DNA from: Sulfurihydrogenibium sp. YO3AOP1
GTDB taxonomy: Bacteria > Aquificota > Aquificia > Aquificales > Hydrogenothermaceae
Assembly (NCBI RefSeq): GCF_000020325.1
Contig: NC_010730.1
Location: forward strand, 484,001 to 548,000
DNA: 64,000 nt
Reading direction: 5' to 3'
Under the pieces are notes generated by a model. That model did no database searches and was not told where the DNA came from. It saw nothing but the letters and a program-made list of their open reading frames with translations. The translations under genes were made by a program, and so were the position numbers. Numbering within the stretch: position 1 is the stretch's first letter; every line of letters starts with the position of its first letter. Shown piece after piece: positions 54,560 through 63,490 of this stretch.

Positions 54560-54700
54560 AACATTAAGAAGAACAATCTTATTAGTAATTCTACAACCGA
54601 CGAAGAATCTCGGTCTTTTTGTCATTCTGAAGCTGGTGAAGAATCTCTTTATTTTAAAATAGGAAATCCTTTGGCTTTATAGCTTTAGGATAAAAAGGAA
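54560..54700. repeat. degenerate dispersed repeat arms
   Basis: Two decayed left arms (CGACGAAGAATCTCGG at about 54599; GTCATTCTGAAGCTGGTGAA at 54621) and a decayed right arm (AAATCCTTTGGCTTTATAGC at about 54664). The remaining sequence before the helicase gene at 54770 shows nothing recognised apart from GGAGGT ahead of its TTG start. Confidence 0.55.
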
Positions 54701-54769
54701 AGTTGCGAGTTATGTGTAAAAGATTCTTAAAATGCTGCTTACTGCCAGATTTAAGTTGGAGGTAAAAGC

Positions 54770-56323
54770 TTGATTCAAACAGTTGAATTTAACGAACAAT
54801 TTTCTAAAGCTTTAGACTTAATGGAGAATACAAATAAAAATGTATTAATCGTTGGTAGAGCCGGAACTGGTAAATCTACACTGCTAAATTATTTTAGAAA
54901 CAATACAAAGAAAAAAATAGCAGTTTTAGCACCTACAGGCGTTGCGGCAGTTAACATAAAAGGTCAGACGATTCATTCGTTTTTCAATTTTAAGCCAGAT
55001 ATTACTTTAAGCAGTGTGAAAGATATAAAACCAAAAAACAAAGAGATATACAAAAAACTTGATGCAATAGTTATAGATGAAGTTTCTATGGTCAGGGCTG
55101 ACCTGTTTGACTGTATAAATGAGTTTTTAAAAATTCATGGGAAACAGCCCGGAGAACCTTTTGGCGGAATTCAGCTAATCTTGATAGGAGACCTATACCA
55201 GCTACCACCGGTAGTTACATCTTCTGAGAAAAAGTTTTTTAGTCAGATTTACAAGAGTCCATTTTTCTTTGACTCTATTTCTTTTAACGAGGCAGAGTTT
55301 GAATTTGTTGAGCTTGAAAAGGTATACAGACAAAAAGATGAAAAGTTTATAAAACTTTTAAACGCAATAAGAAATAAAACCATAGAAGAAAAAGATTTAG
55401 AGGAGTTAAACAAACGCTACATACCAGACTTTGAGCCGGATGAAAAAGAGTTTTATATTTATCTAACAACCACAAACGAGCTTGCAGACAAAATAAACCA
55501 ACAAAAACTTGAAAAATTAAAAGGCAAGAAATATGTATACCAAGGATACATCGAAGGAGATTTTTCAGAAAAAGACCTGCCGGCTCCATTAGAGCTTGTT
55601 ATAAAAAAAGGTACTCAAGTTATGCTGTTAAACAACGACTATCAAGGCAGATGGATAAATGGAAGTATGGGTAGAGTGGTAGATATAGAAAAAGTCAAAG
55701 GAAATGAAGATATAATATGGGTAGAGCTTGAAGATGGAGAAGAAGTCCCGGTTCAACCTTACGAGTGGGACATGTTTGAGTTTTATTATGACAAAGCACA
55801 AAAAAAGATAAAATCAAGAACAGTAGGGTCGTACTACCAGTATCCACTGAAACCAGCATGGGCTATAACCATACACAAAAGCCAAGGACTAACATTTGAT
55901 AAAGTAATCATAGATATAGGCAGAGGAACGTTTTCACACGGACAGCTTTATGTAGCCTTATCCAGGTGTAGAAGCTTAGAAGGACTTGTTTTAAAAAAGC
56001 CGATATCAGAAAAGTATATTTGGTTAGATAAAAGGGTTGTAAGCTTTTTGACTAAGTATCAGTATAAGCTTTCGAGTAAAAAGCTTCCGTTAGAAGAAAA
56101 AATAGAAATAATCAAAAAAGCCATCTCTGAGAAAAAGCCAATAGAGATAGTCTATCTTAAATCAAAAGATGTAAAATCAAAAAGAGTAATAATCCCTAAA
56201 AAAATTGGTAAAATGGACTACAACGGTGCTGAGTTCTTGGGCGTTGAAGGATTCTGTACAATAAGAAAAGATGATAGGGTTTTCAATGTTGAGAAAATTC
56301 TTGAAATTAAGGAGATAGAATGA
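54770..56323 (+). CDS. Pif1-like SF1 helicase with C-terminal WYL-like domain
   Basis: 517 residues. Helicase motifs: VGRAGTGKSTLLNYF (Walker A, about 28-42), LAPTGVAAVNIKGQTIHSFF, IVIDEVSMVRADLF, GGIQLILIGDLYQLPPV, WAITIHKSQGLTFDKVIID and GQLYVALSRCRSLEGLVL. The last ~70 residues (IEIVYLKSKDV, RVIIPKKI, VEGFCTIRKDDRVFNVEKIL) look like a WYL domain, which binds nucleic acid or ligands in regulators. Start TTG at 54770 has GGAGGT seven bases upstream. It overlaps aroK by four bases and thereby heads the transcript that continues into the Pel genes. Confidence 0.85.
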   Translation: MIQTVEFNEQFSKALDLMENTNKNVLIVGRAGTGKSTLLNYFRNNTKKKIAVLAPTGVAAVNIKGQTIHSFFNFKPDITLSSVKDIKPKNKEIYKKLDAIVIDEVSMVRADLFDCINEFLKIHGKQPGEPFGGIQLILIGDLYQLPPVVTSSEKKFFSQIYKSPFFFDSISFNEAEFEFVELEKVYRQKDEKFIKLLNAIRNKTIEEKDLEELNKRYIPDFEPDEKEFYIYLTTTNELADKINQQKLEKLKGKKYVYQGYIEGDFSEKDLPAPLELVIKKGTQVMLLNNDYQGRWINGSMGRVVDIEKVKGNEDIIWVELEDGEEVPVQPYEWDMFEFYYDKAQKKIKSRTVGSYYQYPLKPAWAITIHKSQGLTFDKVIIDIGRGTFSHGQLYVALSRCRSLEGLVLKKPISEKYIWLDKRVVSFLTKYQYKLSSKKLPLEEKIEIIKKAISEKKPIEIVYLKSKDVKSKRVIIPKKIGKMDYNGAEFLGVEGFCTIRKDDRVFNVEKILEIKEIE

Positions 56324-56820
56324 AAAATATATATCTTGTTGGATTTATGGGAAGTGGAAAGTCTACGGTAGGAAAGATTTTGGCAGAAAAATTAAATATG
56401 AAATTTGTTGATATTGATAAGCTTATTGAAGAAAAAGAAGGAATGAAAATAAAAGATATTTTTGAGCAAAAAGGAGAAAGCTATTTTAGAGAGCTTGAAA
56501 GAAAACAGATAGAAGCAATAGTTAATCAAGAAGGACTTGTAGTTTCTACCGGTGGTGGGCTTGGAGCAAATTTGAACAATATGAATTTGATGAAAAAAAA
56601 CGGAGATGTTGTGTGGCTTGATGTTAGTTTAAACACAGTCTTAGATAGACTAAAAAACGACCAAGACAGACCATTATTAAAACAACCTATAGAAAAAATA
56701 AAACAGCTTTTTGAAGAAAGGAAGAATGTATACAGACTTGCAAACATAAGGATCAATGCAGACAAAAAAACACCAAGCCAAATTGTAGAAGAAATTTTAA
56801 CAAAAATAAAAAGGAGATAA
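56320..56820 (+). CDS. aroK: shikimate kinase
   Basis: Phosphorylates shikimate in the chorismate pathway. 166 residues: LVGFMGSGKSTVGKILAEKL P-loop, FVDIDKLIEEKEG with the substrate-binding aspartate, FRELERKQ, STGGGLG and DRPLL in the lid. It overlaps the upstream helicase gene by four bases and ends three bases before galE. Confidence 0.95.
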   Translation: MKNIYLVGFMGSGKSTVGKILAEKLNMKFVDIDKLIEEKEGMKIKDIFEQKGESYFRELERKQIEAIVNQEGLVVSTGGGLGANLNNMNLMKKNGDVVWLDVSLNTVLDRLKNDQDRPLLKQPIEKIKQLFEERKNVYRLANIRINADKKTPSQIVEEILTKIKRR

Positions 56821-56823
56821 TTT

Positions 56824-57849
56824 GTGAACATTTTAATCACAGGCGGAGCAGGTTATATCGGTAGTCATGTAGTAAAACAGATAATAGAAAACACAGACCA
56901 CAACGTAGTAATCATTGATAATCTCTCAACAGGTTCATTGAAAACTATTAAAACACTTAATGAAATCCATCAGCAAGCAGGCAAAAATACAGAGCTTACC
57001 TTCATTGAAGCAGATTTAAAAGATTTTCAGATGATAGAAGGAATGTTTAAAGCTAAAAAATTCGATGTTGTGATTCATTTTGCAGCAAGCATTGTGGTAC
57101 CAGAAAGCGTAAAAAATCCAATTAAATACTATATGAATAACACAGTAAACACAGCCAATCTTATCAATCTTTGTCTTAAATATGGTGTCAATAGATTTAT
57201 TTTCTCTTCTACCGCTGCAGTATACGGTCAACCGGATGAAATTCCGGTGAAAGAAACAACGCCAACACAACCAATAAACCCTTACGGAAGAAGTAAATTA
57301 ATGAGCGAGACAGTACTTAACGATGTAGGAACTGCCAACCCTGAATTTAAGTATGTAATACTTAGATATTTTAATGTTGCTGGAGCAGACTTAAAAATTA
57401 GAATAGGACAGAGATTTCCAAATGCTACTCATCTAATAAAAGTAGCAGCAGAAACAGCAGTTGGCAAGAGAGATAAAATGTATGTTTTTGGTACAGATTA
57501 TCCAACACCAGATGGTACTTGTATAAGAGATTATATTCATGTTGATGATTTAGCAGACGCTCACATTAAAAGCTTAGAGTATTTAACCGATAATAATAGT
57601 AATATATTTAATTGTGGATATGGTAGGGGATACTCTGTCTTAGAAGTTATCAATACTATGAAGGAAGTTTCAGGAGTAGATTTTAAAGTTGAGTATACCG
57701 GTCGTAGAGAAGGAGACCCAGCTATATTAATAGCAGATAATACTAAAATTTTAAACAATTTAAACTGGAGACCACAGTATGATGATTTAAAACTAATTTG
57801 TAAAACAGCCCTTGAATGGGAGAAAAAACTATTACAGGAGGAGGTTTAA
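56824..57849 (+). CDS. galE: UDP-glucose/UDP-GlcNAc 4-epimerase
   Basis: NAD-dependent SDR enzyme. 341 residues: ILITGGAGYIGSHVVKQI (NAD site), VIHFAASIVVPESV, SSTAAVYG, the catalytic YGRSK, and GTDYPTPDGTCIRDYIHVDD. Start GTG at 56824 follows AAGGAG. It is one base upstream of pelC, so a role in supplying UDP-GalNAc, the main Pel sugar, is likely. Whether it acts on UDP-GlcNAc cannot be proved by eye. Confidence 0.92.
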   Translation: MNILITGGAGYIGSHVVKQIIENTDHNVVIIDNLSTGSLKTIKTLNEIHQQAGKNTELTFIEADLKDFQMIEGMFKAKKFDVVIHFAASIVVPESVKNPIKYYMNNTVNTANLINLCLKYGVNRFIFSSTAAVYGQPDEIPVKETTPTQPINPYGRSKLMSETVLNDVGTANPEFKYVILRYFNVAGADLKIRIGQRFPNATHLIKVAAETAVGKRDKMYVFGTDYPTPDGTCIRDYIHVDDLADAHIKSLEYLTDNNSNIFNCGYGRGYSVLEVINTMKEVSGVDFKVEYTGRREGDPAILIADNTKILNNLNWRPQYDDLKLICKTALEWEKKLLQEEV

Positions 57850-57850
57850 A

Positions 57851-58336
57851 ATGAGGAAGGTTTTATTATTTTTTGCTTTGGTTTTTTTAGTATCATGCTC
57901 AACAGTTACAAATTTAGATTATACTAAATTAAATTTAAAAGATAAGAAAATAACGGTTCTTCCATTTGAAAACTATACAGAAACACCTTTAGCAGGTCTT
58001 AGAGTAAAAGGTATAGCAGAGGGGGTTGTTTCTTCAAAAGGATATAAATTATCTATTACAAATGTTAAACAAGATAAAGATTACAGTCCTGAGGAAATTA
58101 AGAAGCTTTTACAAGAGTTAAAGGAAAGCAACATAGATTATGCAATTACTGGAAGTGTAAACGAATTTAGATACAAAACTGGTATTGATGGAGAACCAGC
58201 AGTAAGTATTACTGTTAAAATTTATGATATCAAACAAGAAAAAGAAGTTTACACAAGTGTATCTTCCAAAACAGGCTGGTCTCATGAATCTATTACAACC
58301 GTAGCGCAAAAAATACTAAACAAAATCATTCCTTAA
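57851..58336 (+). CDS. pelC: PelC-like lipoprotein
   Basis: 161 residues. The lipobox FLVSCSTVT predicts lipidation at Cys16 and outer-membrane attachment. The body has a TolB-like alpha/beta pattern (KKITVLPFENYTETPLAGLR, NIDYAITGSVNEFRYKTG and VSITVKIYDIKQEKEVYTS), as in PelC, which forms a periplasmic funnel at the PelB pore. The start ATG follows AGGAGGAGG. It lies between galE and pelD. Confidence 0.82.
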   Translation: MRKVLLFFALVFLVSCSTVTNLDYTKLNLKDKKITVLPFENYTETPLAGLRVKGIAEGVVSSKGYKLSITNVKQDKDYSPEEIKKLLQELKESNIDYAITGSVNEFRYKTGIDGEPAVSITVKIYDIKQEKEVYTSVSSKTGWSHESITTVAQKILNKIIP

Positions 58337-58342
58337 AAAACC

Positions 58343-59623
58343 ATGTTTTTAACAAAGTTTTTAAAGGAATTAAACTTAAAAATACTAATTGCTGAAATAT
58401 TTATATTTACATTAGCTTTATTATTTATTGGAATGTATACAAATCCATCTGACCCCCTGTTTATAGAATCTAAATTTGGTTATTTATTTTATCTTCTTCC
58501 ACTACTTGTGTTTACCCTTTACTATGGGTTAGTTGCAGGAATTATAAGCTTTTTTGCAATTGTTCTAATAGCATTTTTCTTTTATAAAGAATTTCCAACA
58601 GTTTATATTCTATGGTTATTTCTGTTTGTGCTTGTAGCATCAGAATTTAATTATTATTGGTCTGAAAATGTAAAAAAAGCAGAAGAGAAATTTAAATATG
58701 CTGACGGAAAATTAAGAGATTTAGCAAGAGAACTAATGCTTTTAAAAATATCCCACGACCAACTTGAAAAGCAGTACATTATAAAACCTATTAGTATAAG
58801 AGAAGTAATTTATCAGATTAAACAAAAAATAATATCAAATTTTGAAGAAAACGAAGTTTTTAACATGCTAATGAATTTATTAATTCAGTCATTCAACATA
58901 GAAAAAGCTGCATTTGTATATATAGATTTAAAAAAAAATAATTTTAAAATAATATCATCTACCCATGATGACTTTGATTTTAATATAAAAGATGTTTTAG
59001 TTTCAAAAGCAATAGAAGATAGAAGTATTTCATACCTAAGCAAAATAGAAGAAGAATCAAAGTATTATGCAGCTATTCCTGTATTTATTTCAGAAACACA
59101 AGTTTATTTATTTATAATTGAAGAAATAGGATTTTTATCTCTCAACATGGATACTCTTTTGATGATTAATCTATTTATTTATTATGTTATAAGTGAAAAA
59201 ATAACTTTAGAAAAAATAAAAGATATAGTTAAAAATTTTGATATGTTTGATATAGACTTTATAAAAGAGCTGTATAAAATGTCAGAAATTAAAAAGAATT
59301 TAGGAATAGAATCTTCCTTAGTTATCTTTCAAATTAAAGGAAGCATCGAAGATGAAAATATAAAAAATTTACTCAGGAACAATTTAAGAGGACTTGACAT
59401 AATGGACTCACTGTTTTTACAAGAAGAAAATCTTTTAATAATACCAATATTATTACCTTTTACACCAATTTCTGGAGCAAATTCTTTTGTAGAAAGAGTA
59501 AAGAATATTTTGGTAGAGAATTTATCCTTATCTTTCTTTGAAAAAAATATAAAACTAAAAATAGAACCTGTTGATATAAATCCGGCTAAAAATCTTCAAT
59601 CAATTTTGGAGACTATTAAATGA
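58343..59623 (+). CDS. pelD: PelD c-di-GMP receptor
   Basis: Inner-membrane regulator of Pel synthesis. 426 residues: four N-terminal membrane helices (about 15-100), a coiled-coil stretch (110-150), a GAF domain (about 160-285) and a degenerate GGDEF domain. An RxxD inhibitory-site motif (RGLD, about residues 349-352 in NNLRGLDIMDS) is retained, which in PelD binds c-di-GMP. It overlaps pelE by four bases. No diguanylate cyclase is in the window. Confidence 0.9.
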   Translation: MFLTKFLKELNLKILIAEIFIFTLALLFIGMYTNPSDPLFIESKFGYLFYLLPLLVFTLYYGLVAGIISFFAIVLIAFFFYKEFPTVYILWLFLFVLVASEFNYYWSENVKKAEEKFKYADGKLRDLARELMLLKISHDQLEKQYIIKPISIREVIYQIKQKIISNFEENEVFNMLMNLLIQSFNIEKAAFVYIDLKKNNFKIISSTHDDFDFNIKDVLVSKAIEDRSISYLSKIEEESKYYAAIPVFISETQVYLFIIEEIGFLSLNMDTLLMINLFIYYVISEKITLEKIKDIVKNFDMFDIDFIKELYKMSEIKKNLGIESSLVIFQIKGSIEDENIKNLLRNNLRGLDIMDSLFLQEENLLIIPILLPFTPISGANSFVERVKNILVENLSLSFFEKNIKLKIEPVDINPAKNLQSILETIK

Positions 59624-60609
59624 GTTATAAAAAGCTATATTTATCTGTAATTTTAGAAATTCTTGGTATTTTATCTCTTTTTATAGAGAATATTTATATC
59701 TCACTATCATTGTTTTTTTTCTTTCACGGTTTGGCAGCCTTTTTATTAACAACTGCTTTATATCTTTTCTTACCCAAAAGAATTAGGTCAAGAAAATGGG
59801 AACCTTTAGTATTTATATTTTTAATAGGGTTTTTTGGATTTATTGTTGGATATTTATTTTTATTTATCTTAACTCTATATCTATTTAGAGCGCAAAAAAA
59901 TATTGAATTTAAGCCTATAGAAACTTTTTCTATTGAAGAGATAGAAGATGAAGACTTTGATTTTAGTGGTCGGAGATTTGGAGAAGGAGCAATACTTTCA
60001 ATATTAAGGAAAGATAACGTTCCAAGTGATCTAAAATTAAGAGCTTTTATGTCTTTGTCTGATTTACCAAGTCCAATAACCTATTTTTTGATAAAAGAAA
60101 ATATTGGCAATCCTATGGACGAAATAAGATTGATGGCTTTTAGTGTGATTTCTAAAATGGAAAAACAGTTAAACGATAAAATTCATGAACTTAATCTCAG
60201 ACTAAAAGATAATGATTTATCTGAAGAAGAAAAAGCTAAAATTTACTTTGAATTGGCCCAGGTCTACTGGGATTTTGTTTTTTTTCATATTGTAGATAAA
60301 GAGTTTGAAAATTTCGCAATAGAAAAAGCTTTATACTATGCAGAAGAAGGATTAAAGTTAAAAAAAGATTTTATTCCTTATTTTTTAATTGGAAGGATTT
60401 ATTTAAGACTTAAAGATTATAAAAAAGCAAAAGAATATTTAGAGTTGGCTTTTAATTTCAAAGAGTTTAAATATAAAGTCATTCCATATCTTGCAGAATG
60501 TTATTTCTATGAAAAGGATTTTAAAAAAGTAAAAGAGCTTTTCTCTCAATTAGACTTATCATTGGACGTAAAAGTTAGCTTTATGAAACAATTTTGGAGC
60601 ATACAATGA
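59620..60609 (+). CDS. pelE: PelE-like inner-membrane TPR protein
   Basis: 329 residues: two hydrophobic hairpins at the N terminus (about 5-50 and 58-85), a helical middle, and TPR-like repeats near the C terminus (FIPYFLIGRIYLRLKDYKKA, KEYLELAFNFKEF, FYEKDFKKVKELFSQ). The arrangement is that of PelE, which links PelD and PelG in the synthase complex. It overlaps pelD by four bases and pelF by 16 bases. Confidence 0.85.
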   Translation: MSYKKLYLSVILEILGILSLFIENIYISLSLFFFFHGLAAFLLTTALYLFLPKRIRSRKWEPLVFIFLIGFFGFIVGYLFLFILTLYLFRAQKNIEFKPIETFSIEEIEDEDFDFSGRRFGEGAILSILRKDNVPSDLKLRAFMSLSDLPSPITYFLIKENIGNPMDEIRLMAFSVISKMEKQLNDKIHELNLRLKDNDLSEEEKAKIYFELAQVYWDFVFFHIVDKEFENFAIEKALYYAEEGLKLKKDFIPYFLIGRIYLRLKDYKKAKEYLELAFNFKEFKYKVIPYLAECYFYEKDFKKVKELFSQLDLSLDVKVSFMKQFWSIQ

Positions 60610-62120
60610 TAGAGCTTTTAAATCAAAATAGAAAAATTGATGTTTTGCTAATTGCAGAAGGAACATATCCATACATTAGAGGTGGGGTTTCTACATGGAT
60701 TCATGATTTAATTACAGGCATTTCAGAAAAAAACTTTGGAGTTGTTTTTCTTGGAAGTAGACCAGAAGATTATGAAGGAATAAAGTACAAACTTCCAGAT
60801 AATTTAGTTTATTTATCTGCAGATTATCTTTTTAATTATGAAAGAACAACCCTGCTCCATGAAAGAAATGCTAATAAAGAAAATTTTAAATACATAGAAA
60901 CTCTGCATAAATGGTTTAAAGAAAATATAGATAAAAACGTTGACCTGCCAGAAAAAATCAAAAAACTTGAGTTTTATCTAAAAGAAGTAAAAGAAGAAGA
61001 TTTTTTGTTTAGCAGAGAGGCTTGGAACTTTATAATTGATATGTACACAGAATATGCGGAAGAAACTCCTTTTATAGATTACTTTTGGACGATAAGGAAC
61101 ATTCATGCACCTATATGGGTTGTTGCTAAAATTGCTTCCCGGGTTCCAGATTGTGATATAGTCCATAGTCCTTCAACAGGATACGCTGGATTTCTCGCAT
61201 CTTTGATCTCTTATCATAAAAAAATTCCGTTTATCCTTACTGAACATGGGATATATACAAGAGAAAGAAAGATAGACCTTTTGAATGTAGATTGGCTTGT
61301 AGATAAAAGATTATTCTTTCAAAGAGATTTAGGTGAGGTTGACCATATTCGTAATTTGTGGATTAGATTTTTTGAAAGTATTGGAAAATTTATCTATCAT
61401 GCAAGTAAGATTATTATTTCTCTTTTTGATGATGCGAGAAAAATTCAAATATCCTACGGTGCAGACCCAGACAAGTGTATTGTAATCCCAAATGGCGTTG
61501 ATGTTGAGGGTTTTTTTCAAGCTTTGAAAAATAGACCTAATGAAATCCCAAAGGTAATTACATTGCTTGGGAGGGTTGTTCCAATCAAAGATATAAAAAC
61601 ATTCATAAAGGCTATGAGAATAGTTGTAAATAAATTACCCCAAGCTGAAGGTTGGATAGTTGGCCCCACGGATGAAGATCCTGAGTATTATGAAGAATGT
61701 AAAAGATTGGTTGAAGTTTACAATCTTGAAAATAATGTAAAATTTCTTGGATTTCAAAATCCAAAGGATATTTTCCCAAAAACAGGAATACTGACTTTAA
61801 CATCTATAAGTGAAGGTATGCCGCTGGTTATTCTGGAAGGTTTTGCTGCCGGTCTTCCGGCCGTTGCTACAGATGTTGGTTCTTGTAGACAGCTAATATA
61901 TGGTGGACTAAACGAAGAAGATATTAATATTGGTAAAGCCGGAGAAGTTGTTCCTATTGCAAATCCGGAAAAATTAGCCAATGCATACATAGAGCTTTTA
62001 ACAGATGAAGAAAAATGGAATGCTTATCAAAAAAGTGCATTAACAAGAGTAAATAAATTTTACAGGAAAGAGCAATTTTTAGACAATTATAGAAAGATTT
62101 ATAAAGAGGTTTTAACATAA
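60594..62120 (+). CDS. pelF: PelF glycosyltransferase
   Basis: GT4 family enzyme that polymerises Pel from UDP-sugars in the cytoplasm. 508 residues: IAEGTYPYIRGGVSTWIHDL at the N terminus, PFILTEHGIYTRERKIDLLN, IPNGVDVEGF, VITLLGRVVPIKDIKTFIKA, and the C-terminal EX7E-type segment SISEGMPLVILEGFAAGLPA followed by VATDVGSCRQLI. It overlaps pelE, and its stop shares one base with the pelG start. Confidence 0.95.
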   Translation: MEHTMIELLNQNRKIDVLLIAEGTYPYIRGGVSTWIHDLITGISEKNFGVVFLGSRPEDYEGIKYKLPDNLVYLSADYLFNYERTTLLHERNANKENFKYIETLHKWFKENIDKNVDLPEKIKKLEFYLKEVKEEDFLFSREAWNFIIDMYTEYAEETPFIDYFWTIRNIHAPIWVVAKIASRVPDCDIVHSPSTGYAGFLASLISYHKKIPFILTEHGIYTRERKIDLLNVDWLVDKRLFFQRDLGEVDHIRNLWIRFFESIGKFIYHASKIIISLFDDARKIQISYGADPDKCIVIPNGVDVEGFFQALKNRPNEIPKVITLLGRVVPIKDIKTFIKAMRIVVNKLPQAEGWIVGPTDEDPEYYEECKRLVEVYNLENNVKFLGFQNPKDIFPKTGILTLTSISEGMPLVILEGFAAGLPAVATDVGSCRQLIYGGLNEEDINIGKAGEVVPIANPEKLANAYIELLTDEEKWNAYQKSALTRVNKFYRKEQFLDNYRKIYKEVLT

Positions 62121-63490
62121 TGGCAGGTATAAGCTTTGAACTAAGGAAAGTATTAAGAGAAAGAACGCTTGGTTCAATAGTAAAAGCTTTTGGATACTCT
62201 GCTGTTTTAAGTGCCGGACCATATCTAATTTCTATACTTACGTTAATAATATCTTTTTATGTTTTAAGACCAATTGTTTCTTCCGATAAAATTGTAATTC
62301 AGTTTGGTGTAATAGTAACATACTTAACAGCTTTCAGCCTTATTTTAACCGGATTTTCTCAGCTTATGATAACAAGATTTCTTGCAGACAGAATTTTTGA
62401 GAAGAAATATGAAGTTGTTCTTCCAAATCTTATTGGGAATATGCTTTTAAATATGATTTTGGCTTTTATCATTTCTTTAATTTTTTCAGTTATCTTTTTT
62501 AAAGAGCAAGGTGCAGTTTTTATTATTTTGTATGTATTAGTTTTTACGATAATGTGTGGGTTATGGATTGTAAATGTTGTATTAACCGGATTTAAAAGCT
62601 ATAAATTTATAGTCTTTTCTTTTGCTATAGGATACATTACTTTCTTCTTTTTTGCTTTATATATGGCAAGATACGATTTGGCAGGGTTAATGTTTTCATT
62701 TTTTGTTGGTCAGGCGGTGTTATTTTTCTTACTTCTTGGGTATTTTATAAGAACTCATTATTCAGATAAGATAATATCTTTTGATTTTTTTGATAGGCAT
62801 AAAATATATATATCTTTAATTCTTTCAGGATTTTTCTATAATCTTGGTATATGGACAGATAAATTTATATTTTGGTTTTATCCTGATACAAGCATCCAGA
62901 TTTTAGGACCTGTTAGAGCTTCTATTGCTTATGATATTCCGATGTTTTTAGCATATATAGCAATTGCTCCCGGTATGGCAGTATTTTTCCTAAAACTTGA
63001 AACAGAGTTTGCAGATTATTATGATAGATATTACCGTGCAGTTAGAGAAGGGGCAACCTTAAATAAAATTTATCAATTTGGCGATGACATGATACTTTCA
63101 GCTCGTTCTGTTATTTTTGATACTTTGAGAATTCAAGGAATAGCATTTGTATTTTTCTTAATATTTGATACGCTTTTATTCAAAATATTTAAGCTTTCTC
63201 TTTTATACATACCACTTTTCCATGTTTTGATGGTTGGAACTTACCTTCAGCTAATATTTATGACATTGCTCGCAATACTAAACTACTTTGACAGAAGAAG
63301 AGAAGCTCTTTACTTATCTATTCTTTTTGCTGTTTCTAATGCAGTATTTACCTATGCTTCTATTTTACTTGGACCTTACTTCTATGGATATGGTTATGTT
63401 ATCTCTCTGTTTATTTCTGATTTGCTTGCCATAATTTTGTTAAGGAGGTTTTTAGATGAGATACACTATCAGACTTTTATGCTTATTTAA
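62120..63490 (+). CDS. pelG: PelG membrane exporter
   Basis: 456 residues with about 12 membrane helices, MOP-like (polysaccharide transporter superfamily). GISFELRKVLRERTLGSIVK at the N terminus and GFFYNLGIWTDKFIFWF in the middle are characteristic of PelG. It should move the nascent polymer across the inner membrane with PelD and PelE. It overlaps the start of pelA by 35 bases. Confidence 0.93.
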   Translation: MAGISFELRKVLRERTLGSIVKAFGYSAVLSAGPYLISILTLIISFYVLRPIVSSDKIVIQFGVIVTYLTAFSLILTGFSQLMITRFLADRIFEKKYEVVLPNLIGNMLLNMILAFIISLIFSVIFFKEQGAVFIILYVLVFTIMCGLWIVNVVLTGFKSYKFIVFSFAIGYITFFFFALYMARYDLAGLMFSFFVGQAVLFFLLLGYFIRTHYSDKIISFDFFDRHKIYISLILSGFFYNLGIWTDKFIFWFYPDTSIQILGPVRASIAYDIPMFLAYIAIAPGMAVFFLKLETEFADYYDRYYRAVREGATLNKIYQFGDDMILSARSVIFDTLRIQGIAFVFFLIFDTLLFKIFKLSLLYIPLFHVLMVGTYLQLIFMTLLAILNYFDRRREALYLSILFAVSNAVFTYASILLGPYFYGYGYVISLFISDLLAIILLRRFLDEIHYQTFMLI

